In this document: positions 35,876 to 42,082 of the stretch, one piece after another
Numbering within the stretch: position 1 is the first letter of the stretch
Layout of the letters: each line of letters opens with the position of its first letter
Source of the DNA: an uncultured Pelagibacteraceae bacterium
GTDB taxonomy: Bacteria; Pseudomonadota; Alphaproteobacteria; Pelagibacterales; Pelagibacteraceae
DNA: 42,082 bases
Direction: 5' to 3'
Assembly: GCA_902592985.1 (NCBI GenBank)
Contig: CACJGR010000005.1
Coordinates: forward strand, 1 to 42,082
Made by a program: the position numbers and the translations under genes
Notes under the pieces: generated by a model
The model's input: the letters and a program-made list of their open reading frames with translations, nothing else
What the model was told of the DNA's origin: nothing
Database searches by the model: none

Positions 35876-36486
35876 TTTAATTTTAATATAGCCTTTAGTG
35901 GTTTATATTTTTTATTATTCCAAATGTAGCTTGAGATAGCCAAAAAGTTAGCTTTATTCAATAAGAGTTTTTTATAATTGTTTAAATTTATTCCTCCAAT
36001 CACAACTATAGGAATTTTTGTAATTTTTTTAGCTTCTTTTATAAGTTTTATTTTAGCTCTATATTTAACTTTTTTAGTTTTTGTATAATAAAAAGCTCCT
36101 AAGGCTATATAATCTGCTCTATCTATTATAGCCTTTTTAATTAATTTCTTAGAGTTGTGACAAGTAACGCCAATTATCTTTTTTTTTAATATTTTTCTAG
36201 CCTCAAAGACTGTTGAATCCGATTGGCCTAGATGACATCCATCAGCATTAATTTTTTTTGCTAATAATGGATTGTCATTTATTATTAATTTAACATTAAA
36301 TCTTTTACATAGTTTTTTAATTTTTTTTCCAATATTGATAATTTTTTTTGAATTTTCTTTTTTTAATCTTAATTGAAAAAATGATATTTTTTTTGATTTA
36401 AAAATAGAAGCAAGTTCACTGTAAAATATATTACTTTTAATTTTTCTTGGTGAAATTAAATAAATGAACTTCTTAGTTTTTTTCAA
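35872..36486 (-). CDS. thiE: Thiamine-phosphate synthase
   Basis: 204 residues from a TTG that lies in the last codons of fbaB; no ATG or GTG is near. The barrel motifs are FFQLRLKKEN, LIINDNPLLAKKINADGCHL ending in GQSD, GVTCHN, LGAFYYTKTKK (the GPxFPTxTK place) and VVIGGIN. It joins HMP pyrophosphate and HET phosphate to thiamine phosphate. TenI-like isomerase is the alternative, but the full GQxD and TK motifs favour ThiE. Overlap with fbaB is 14 bases and with efp four. Confidence 0.85.
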   Translation of the reverse strand: MKKTKKFIYLISPRKIKSNIFYSELASIFKSKKISFFQLRLKKENSKKIINIGKKIKKLCKRFNVKLIINDNPLLAKKINADGCHLGQSDSTVFEARKILKKKIIGVTCHNSKKLIKKAIIDRADYIALGAFYYTKTKKVKYRAKIKLIKEAKKITKIPIVVIGGINLNNYKKLLLNKANFLAISSYIWNNKKYKPLKAILKLK

Positions 36487-37480
36487 CTTGTTCAGTCCAT
36501 TTGCCTTTAGAAGCTAAACTACACATATCAGCTCTATGATTAAAAACTTTTTGAGTGCCTTCGATATCATCTAAATTTTTTGACCAATATTTAAGAGCAC
36601 TTTGTTGCAAAGCTCTTCCATATGAATAACTCATTATAAAATTTGATTTATTTATTTTATTAATTGCATTTAAATTTTTTGTTGCTTCAACTTCTGTTTG
36701 TCCACCAGATAAAAAAGCTATTCCAGGCACTTCAGTGGGAACATTTTCAATCAAACATTTAACAGTAAGTTCAGCAATTTCGTCGCTTGATATTTTTTGA
36801 TCAGATCTTGATCCAGGTAATATCATATTTGGTTTTAGTATTACTCCTTTTAAATCTACTTTTTGTAATATTAATTCTTCAAAACATTTTTTTATTACTT
36901 CAGAGGTTTTATCTAGGCAAACTTCAGCAGAATGATTACCATCCATTAAAACCTCTGGCTCCACTATAGGAACCATACCAGCCTCTTGTACTAGAGCAGA
37001 ATATCTAGCTAATGCATGAGCGTTTGTTGAAATTGCAATTTTACTTGGGCAGCTATTTGAAATTAGATATACACCTCTCCATTTTGCAAACCTTGCACCT
37101 ATTTTGTAATAGTTTTTTAGTCTATCTCTTAAACCATCTAGACCTTCTGTAATTTTTTCTTCAGGTGAATTTGCCAAAGTTTTTGTTCCTGTATCGACTT
37201 TAATTCCTGGTATCGCACCAGTATTAATAATTAGCTCAGGTATTTTTTTAGAATTAAATTCTTGTTTAATTGTTTCGTCATACAGTATTACGCCGCCTAT
37301 GCATGTTTTCATGCTTTTAGATGAGAAAAGTGTATGTCTAAATTTTAATCTATTTTCAGAACTAGATTCTACGTTTACGCTCTGCAGTCTTTTAGTCATC
37401 GTTCCAGTACTTTCATCTGCAGCCAGAATTCCTTTTCCGTTACCAATTATTTTTAAAGCAATATTATTTAATTCAGACAT
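36473..37480 (-). CDS. fbaB: Fructose-bisphosphate aldolase, class I
   Basis: 335 residues. GKGILAADESTGTMTKRL at the N terminus, KWRGVYLI and VDLKGVILKPNMILPGS, which holds the Schiff-base lysine, are class I aldolase motifs; FLSGGQTEVEAT and YSYGRALQQSALKYW follow. The eukaryote-like class I form needs no zinc. It splits or forms fructose-1,6-bisphosphate in glycolysis and gluconeogenesis. Its start overlaps the pgk end by eight bases. Confidence 0.95.
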   Translation of the reverse strand: MSELNNIALKIIGNGKGILAADESTGTMTKRLQSVNVESSSENRLKFRHTLFSSKSMKTCIGGVILYDETIKQEFNSKKIPELIINTGAIPGIKVDTGTKTLANSPEEKITEGLDGLRDRLKNYYKIGARFAKWRGVYLISNSCPSKIAISTNAHALARYSALVQEAGMVPIVEPEVLMDGNHSAEVCLDKTSEVIKKCFEELILQKVDLKGVILKPNMILPGSRSDQKISSDEIAELTVKCLIENVPTEVPGIAFLSGGQTEVEATKNLNAINKINKSNFIMSYSYGRALQQSALKYWSKNLDDIEGTQKVFNHRADMCSLASKGKWTEQVEKN

Positions 37481-38663
37481 TTCGATTTAACGCTTTTATA
37501 CCAGGTAGAGTTTTTCCTTCAAGGTGTTCCAAAAAAGCTCCACCAGCGGTTGAAACAAATGTCAATGAATCAAACTTTTTAAATTTTTTTATTGCAGCAA
37601 CTGTTTCTCCTCCACCTGCTATAGAAAAAATTTTATCATTTTTTGTTTTTTGAGAAATTATTTCTAAGATTTTTTTAGTGCCATTTTCAAAATTTGGATT
37701 TTCAAAATATCCAGCGGGACCATTCCATAATACTGTATTTGAATCATTAATTATTTTTTTAATAGAAGAAATAGTTTTTGGTCCAATATCCAATATCATT
37801 TCATCGTCATCTATTTCATTGATATCTTTAATTTCTCCCGTACCTTCAAGTTTTTTTGCAACCACAACATCTACAGGACATATAATTTTACAATTATATT
37901 TATTAGAATTTTCTATAATTTCTTTTATTAAAGTCCCACAATTATTTTCACATATTGATTTTCCTACTTTTGAACCGGCATATTTTAACATTGTGTTAGC
38001 CATACCACCAACGATAATTATATTATTAAATTTTTTTATTAAATTTTTAATAATTTTTATTTTTGTAGAAATTTTTGAACCTCCTATTATAAGTGTAATT
38101 GGTTTTTTTATTTCAGAAGTTATTTTATTTAGTGCATTAATTTCTTCGGTAATTTGTAATCCAAAATACGAAGGAATATATTTTGTAATCCCTTCAATAG
38201 AAGCGTGGGATCTGTGAGAGCAAGAAAAAGCATCATTGACATATAAATCTCCTAAATTTGATAACTTTTTTGAAAATTTACTGTTATTTAGTTCTTCTCC
38301 TTCATTAAAGCGAATATTTTCTAACATCATTATAGAGCCACTTGAAAGTTTATTTATTTCAGAAAGAGTATTTTCGTTTATTATATTTTTATTAAACAAA
38401 ACTTCTTTATTTAATAATAAAGACAATTTTTTAGAAATAGGCTCCAAAGACATCCCTTCAGCAATCTTTCCTTTTGGCCTACCAATATGAGATAAAATTA
38501 TTATTTTTGCCTTTTTTTCTACTAATAGTTTTATTGTTGGTATTATTTTTTCTATTCTAGAAGTTTCAGTGATGGCACCACTTTTCATTGGAACATTCAA
38601 ATCAACTCTTAGTAATACTTTTTTATCTTTAAGCACTAAGTTTTGGTCTAAAATATTATTCAT
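37473..38663 (-). CDS. pgk: Phosphoglycerate kinase
   Basis: 396 residues. LRVDLNVPMKSGAITETSRI, ILSHIGRPKGK, NDAFSCSHRSHASIEGI, LIIGGSKISTKI, NGPAGYFENPNFENGT and SIAGGGETVAAIKKF are all present in order. It moves the acyl phosphate of 1,3-bisphosphoglycerate to ADP. It stands six bases after gap and overlaps fbaB, in the usual alphaproteobacterial tkt-gap-pgk-fba order. Confidence 0.97.
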   Translation of the reverse strand: MNNILDQNLVLKDKKVLLRVDLNVPMKSGAITETSRIEKIIPTIKLLVEKKAKIIILSHIGRPKGKIAEGMSLEPISKKLSLLLNKEVLFNKNIINENTLSEINKLSSGSIMMLENIRFNEGEELNNSKFSKKLSNLGDLYVNDAFSCSHRSHASIEGITKYIPSYFGLQITEEINALNKITSEIKKPITLIIGGSKISTKIKIIKNLIKKFNNIIIVGGMANTMLKYAGSKVGKSICENNCGTLIKEIIENSNKYNCKIICPVDVVVAKKLEGTGEIKDINEIDDDEMILDIGPKTISSIKKIINDSNTVLWNGPAGYFENPNFENGTKKILEIISQKTKNDKIFSIAGGGETVAAIKKFKKFDSLTFVSTAGGAFLEHLEGKTLPGIKALNRNV

Positions 38664-38669
38664 TAAAAA

Positions 38670-39674
38670 TTAAATTTTATGAATATATTCTGCTAAATCG
38701 CACATTCTTGATGCAAATCCCCATTCATTGTCATACCACGCTGAAACTTTACCCATGTTATCTCCAACAACATTGGTTAAGGATAAATCCACGATGGCAG
38801 AATTTGGGTTGTGGTTGAAATCAACCGAAACAAGCTTTTCTTCTGTTGTTTCAAGGATATTTTTTAATTCTTTTTTTGAAGCTTTTTTAAAAGATTCATT
38901 AATTTTTTTCACCGACATTTTGTTTTTTGAAATAAACACTAAATCTACTAATGAAACATTTGGAGTTGGTATTCTTATTGCCAAACCTTCAAGTTTACCT
39001 TCTAGCTCTGGTATAATTTTACCAAGTGTTTTTGAAGCACCTGTAGAAGTTGGTACCATAGATTGACCAGCAGATCTTGCTCGTCTTAAATCTTTATGAG
39101 AATTATCTAATAATCTTTGATCGGAGGTGTAGGAGTGGATAGTTGTCATAAAACCTTTTTCTATTTTAAATTCTTTATTTAACACATACGCAACTGGTGC
39201 AAGACAATTGGTTGTACAAGAAGCCGCAGAAATTATTAAATCATTATTGTTTATAGTTTTGTGATTTACACCATAAACAATGGTTTTGTTTGCATTTTTG
39301 CAGGGCGCTGAAACAATAACTTTTTTTGCACCATTTTTAATATGAGCTAATAATTTTTCTTTAGAGTTAAATTTACCCGTGCATTCAAAAACATAATCGA
39401 CACTAAATTTTTTCCATTTAATATTATTAATGTCTGATTCTTGTGAAAATGATATTTTTTTTTTATTTATTATTAAACCATTATTATTAAATCCAATTTC
39501 TGCATTAAATTTTCCATGAACAGAATCATATTTTAAAAGTGAACAACTGGTTTCTAAATTAGACCTATTGTTTATGTGTTTGATTTCAATGTTTCTATTT
39601 TTACTTTCAATTATGGCTCTAATAACCATTCTACCTATTCTGCCCAAACCATTGATTCCAATTTTTAAAGCCAT
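38670..39674 (-). CDS. gap: Glyceraldehyde-3-phosphate dehydrogenase
   Basis: 334 residues. INGLGRIGRMVIRAI is the NAD fold; SAASCTTNCLAPVAYVLN contains the catalytic cysteine; HSYTSDQRLLDNSHKDLRR and RIPTPNVSLVDLVF are typical; WYDNEWGFASRM ends the protein. The reaction forms 1,3-bisphosphoglycerate and NADH. The Leu-Lys region around SCSLLKYDSVHGKF is normal for the bacterial NAD form. Two bases separate it from tkt. Confidence 0.97.
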   Translation of the reverse strand: MALKIGINGLGRIGRMVIRAIIESKNRNIEIKHINNRSNLETSCSLLKYDSVHGKFNAEIGFNNNGLIINKKKISFSQESDINNIKWKKFSVDYVFECTGKFNSKEKLLAHIKNGAKKVIVSAPCKNANKTIVYGVNHKTINNNDLIISAASCTTNCLAPVAYVLNKEFKIEKGFMTTIHSYTSDQRLLDNSHKDLRRARSAGQSMVPTSTGASKTLGKIIPELEGKLEGLAIRIPTPNVSLVDLVFISKNKMSVKKINESFKKASKKELKNILETTEEKLVSVDFNHNPNSAIVDLSLTNVVGDNMGKVSAWYDNEWGFASRMCDLAEYIHKI

Positions 39675-39676
39675 AT

Positions 39677-41635
39677 TTATTTATTTATCATTTCCTTAGT
39701 TTTTTTTGTAATATTTTCAACTGTTAAGCTAAAATAACTATATATTTTTTTATAAGGTGCACTTTTACCAAAATCATCAATACCAAAATTTAGCCCTTTA
39801 TTAACAATATAATTTTGCCAACAAGATATTGATCCAGCTTCAATTGTTATTGCAAATTCTGTTTCATTTAAAATTTTGTCTTTATAGCTATCTGTTTGCT
39901 GCTTAAATATTTCTTGGCATGGAACAGATATAACTTTTGAATAAATGTTTTCTGTGGCCAATTTATGACTTACCTCTAAAGCTAAATTCACTTCAGAGCC
40001 AGTTGCGATTATTGTAATTTTTATATCTTTGTTAGATCTTGATATTTCGTAAGCTCCAAATGAGCATTTGTTTTCTTTAAAAAATTCTTTTCTAATAGGA
40101 TTAAGAGTTTGTCTTGTTAAAGCTAGAACACTTGGAGTGTTTAAATTTTCCAAAGCAAGTTGCCAGCACTCGTAAGTCTCCGTTGTGTCTGCAGGTCTAA
40201 AAACGTTTAGATTAGGAATTGATCTTAATCCAGATAGTTGTTCAATAGGTTGATGAGTTGGACCATCTTCACCAAGGCCTATGGAATCATGCGTCATAAC
40301 ATATATGACTCTTTGTTTCATTACAGCCGATAATCTTATGGATGGTTTACAATAGTCACTAAAAATAAGAAAAGTTCCTCCATATGGAATTAAACTGCTG
40401 TGTAATGCAAGACCATTCATTATGCCACACATTGCATGTTCTCTTACACCATAATGAATGTAATTACCTTTAAAATTAGCGGGTTTAATTATTTTGTGAT
40501 TTTTTGTCTTAGTATTATTTGAGCCAGCAAGATCTGCAGAGCCACCTATAATATTTAAGTTTTTTTCTACAAGAGTTGTTAAAATTTGTTCTGAGGATTT
40601 TCTTGTTGCAATTGGTTTTAAATTTTTAATGACATTTTTTTTTTCAAGTTGAAAAATATTTTCAAATTTATTTGAAAATATTTTATTTAAAATATTCTTT
40701 TTTTTATTAAAGTATTTTTTCCATTTTTTTTCTTCTTTAAAGCCTTTATTTCCAATGTTTCTCCATTCGTGCAATATATCTTTAGGTATTATGAAAGGAC
40801 TGTGCTCCCATTTTAATTTTTTTCTCACTAACTTTATTTCATCTTCACCTAATGGACTTCCATGGGCCGATGCTGTTCCAGATTTATTTGGAGAGCCAAA
40901 GCCAATTTTAGTTTTACATGAAATTACTGTAGGTTTTTTTGCTTTTTGAACTTTCTTTAATGCTTTAAAAATTTGCTTTTCATTATGACCGTCAATTTCA
41001 ATATAATCCCAATTGTAACTTTCGAATCTTTTTTTAAAATTATCAGATACTGCTAAATTAGTTGGACCATCAATTGAGATTGAATTATTATCGAATAACA
41101 TAACTAAATTTTTAAGTTTTAAATGTCCAGAAAGACTTAATGCTTCATGGCTTATACCTTCCATTAAACAACCATCTCCTGCCACAACATAAGTTTTGTG
41201 ATTAATAATATTTTTACTAAATTTATTTTTAAGAATTTCTTCTGCTATAGCAAATCCAACGGCATTTGCAATTCCTTGCCCCAGAGGTCCTGTAGTAGTT
41301 TCAATTCCTGAATTTGGATGGTATTCCGGGTGGCCGGCACAAATGGAGTTTAGTTGTCTAAAATTTTTAATATCATTAAGAGAAATACTTTTATATCCAG
41401 TTAAATATAGTAAAGCGTAAAGAAGCATTGATCCATGACCAGCTGATAAAACGAATCTATCTCTGTTAAGCCAATTTGGATTTTTTGGATTAAATTTTAA
41501 AAAATTTTTAAAAAGAACAGTCGCAACATCAGCCATACCCATTGGCATACCAGGATGACCAGAATTAGCTTTTTGTACTGCATCCATCGACAAAAACCTA
41601 ATTGCATTAGACAAATCTTTATGTTGTATGCTCAA
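39677..41635 (-). CDS. tkt: Transketolase
   Basis: 652 residues. AIRFLSMDAVQKANSGHPGM and GHGSMLLYALLYLTGY begin the ThDP-binding domain; ETTTGPLGQGIANAVG, VVAGDGCLMEGISHEALSL (GDG...N type Mg/ThDP motif) and DGHNEKQIFKAL follow; YVMTHDSIGLGEDGPTHQPIE lies in the pyrimidine domain. It moves two-carbon units in the pentose phosphate pathway. The start codon is TTG at 41635-41633, with AGGAT about seven bases before it as a ribosome site. It leads the long minus-strand operon. Confidence 0.96.
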   Translation of the reverse strand: MSIQHKDLSNAIRFLSMDAVQKANSGHPGMPMGMADVATVLFKNFLKFNPKNPNWLNRDRFVLSAGHGSMLLYALLYLTGYKSISLNDIKNFRQLNSICAGHPEYHPNSGIETTTGPLGQGIANAVGFAIAEEILKNKFSKNIINHKTYVVAGDGCLMEGISHEALSLSGHLKLKNLVMLFDNNSISIDGPTNLAVSDNFKKRFESYNWDYIEIDGHNEKQIFKALKKVQKAKKPTVISCKTKIGFGSPNKSGTASAHGSPLGEDEIKLVRKKLKWEHSPFIIPKDILHEWRNIGNKGFKEEKKWKKYFNKKKNILNKIFSNKFENIFQLEKKNVIKNLKPIATRKSSEQILTTLVEKNLNIIGGSADLAGSNNTKTKNHKIIKPANFKGNYIHYGVREHAMCGIMNGLALHSSLIPYGGTFLIFSDYCKPSIRLSAVMKQRVIYVMTHDSIGLGEDGPTHQPIEQLSGLRSIPNLNVFRPADTTETYECWQLALENLNTPSVLALTRQTLNPIRKEFFKENKCSFGAYEISRSNKDIKITIIATGSEVNLALEVSHKLATENIYSKVISVPCQEIFKQQTDSYKDKILNETEFAITIEAGSISCWQNYIVNKGLNFGIDDFGKSAPYKKIYSYFSLTVENITKKTKEMINK

Positions 41636-41686
41636 AAATTATCCTATCTAGACTAAGAAGATTCTATTTAATATAAATATATATAT
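41636..41686. promoter_or_regulatory. Divergent tkt / zauP promoter region
   Basis: Fifty-one bases separate the tkt and zauP starts, so both promoters must lie here or inside the genes. A run of alternating AT just before the zauP ATG contains TATAAA (41672-41677), which as a -10 box would give a nearly leaderless zauP transcript. No clear -35 pair can be assigned. Confidence 0.45.
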
Positions 41687-42010
41687 ATGAAAACTTCTAA
41701 CGAAAAAGAAAAAAAACTTAATTTAGCACTTTCTAAATTAAAAAATTTAAACCTTGAAAACCCTAGTCTTGCAAATGCCTTGCAAAATTTAGATGGCCAA
41801 AAAAATCAATTAGAAATTGAAAAAAAAGAAATTGAAATAAAATATGAAAATTTAATGCAAGATTACGAAAAGCTTAAACAAAGGTTAGATAAAATAAATA
41901 AATATAAAGAGCATGAACAAAAGAAAGAAATAGAATTTTCACAGAAAATTGATGAATTAAATCAAGAAACAGATACTCTATTAGAAGAAATTGATAAATG
42001 GCAAATGTAA
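41687..42010 (+). CDS. zauP: Coiled-coil cell-division protein ZauP-like (DUF4164)
   Basis: 107 residues, almost wholly heptad-like and charged, with no cysteine and few aromatics: LNLALSKLKNLNLENPSLAN, then LEIEKKEIEIKYENLMQDYE and KIDELNQETDTLLEEIDKWQ. A small coiled-coil gene just before zapA and divergent from tkt is the known alphaproteobacterial place of ZauP, which partners ZapA to focus the FtsZ ring in Caulobacter. Sequence alone would only say coiled coil; the place makes the call. It overlaps zapA by 13 bases. Confidence 0.78.
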   Translation: MKTSNEKEKKLNLALSKLKNLNLENPSLANALQNLDGQKNQLEIEKKEIEIKYENLMQDYEKLKQRLDKINKYKEHEQKKEIEFSQKIDELNQETDTLLEEIDKWQM

Positions 42011-42082
42011 ATATTAAATTTAATGGAAAAGATTTTCTTTTGTCATGTGATGATGGACAAGAAGAACATCTAGAAGAATTGT
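41998..42082 (+). CDS. zapA: Cell division protein ZapA, 3' end outside window
   Basis: The frame from the ATG at 41998 reads MANVNIKFNGKDFLLSCDDG then QEEHLEEL to the window edge. The VxVNGxxYxLxCDDGQEEHL pattern is the alphaproteobacterial ZapA N terminus. ZapA bundles FtsZ filaments at mid-cell. The start lies in the last codons of the zauP-like gene, in another frame, which couples the two. Confidence 0.88.
   Translation, partial: MANVNIKFNGKDFLLSCDDGQEEHLEEL

Noticed and set aside
37678..38217. 179-codon plus-strand frame opposite pgk
   Set aside because: Antisense shadow of pgk; hydrophobic pattern arises from reading the complementary codons.

Overview
The window looks like a chromosome segment of a SAR11-type alphaproteobacterium (Pelagibacterales, 'Candidatus Pelagibacter'-like). 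Three things point there: very AT-rich DNA with tightly packed, often overlapping genes; core protein families with alphaproteobacterial neighbours (trcR, three-gene pnt transhydrogenase, zauP-zapA beside tkt); and a lone 5S rRNA gene at the edge of a large surface-glycan island. In SAR11 genomes a hypervariable region is known to lie between the 16S-23S genes and 5S. The lineage call is from memory and gene order, not from a search.

Region 1 (1-30231) is the variable island. It holds glycosyltransferases (three GT4-like, five GT2-like), a polyprenyl-phosphate sugar-1-phosphate transferase (15134-16156), two FkbM-type methyltransferases, three large polytopic membrane proteins, and many sugar-nucleotide enzymes. 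Genes lie on both strands in short blocks that meet head-on with overlaps of a few bases, as expected of a mosaic built by block exchange. Three sub-systems stand out. (a) SDR / KdsB-like CMP transferase / dehydroquinate-synthase-like cyclase / unknown GT-B-like protein with His-Pro and Ser-Thr motifs (858-5028), possibly a pathway for an unusual CMP-activated ulosonic acid. (b) gmd, fcl, two further SDRs and a ColD-like dehydratase with His in place of the PLP lysine, which could give GDP-L-fucose plus one or more other GDP-deoxysugars from one intermediate. (c) A GMC oxidoreductase preceded by a 51-residue Tat-like small ORF, convergent with a 2OG-Fe(II) oxygenase. A gshA-gshB glutathione operon sits inside the island in line with two DPM-type glycosyltransferases.

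Region 2 (30235-33360) is the right boundary: an orphan 5S rRNA gene with its own candidate promoter, rpmJ only 9 bases after it, then pntAA-pntAB-pntB for proton-translocating transhydrogenase.

Region 3 (33381-41635, all minus strand) reads in its own direction tkt-gap-pgk-fbaB-thiE-efp-suhB-rpmE-trcR-rpsU-tRNA-fMet. Gaps are mostly a few bases or overlaps, so it is probably one long operon or a few overlapping ones, joining central carbon metabolism with translation genes.

Region 4 (41687-42082, plus strand) starts the divergent zauP-zapA cell-division pair; zapA runs off the window. No insertion sequence, integrase, CRISPR array or riboswitch was seen. No stretch over 300 bases lacks a gene.
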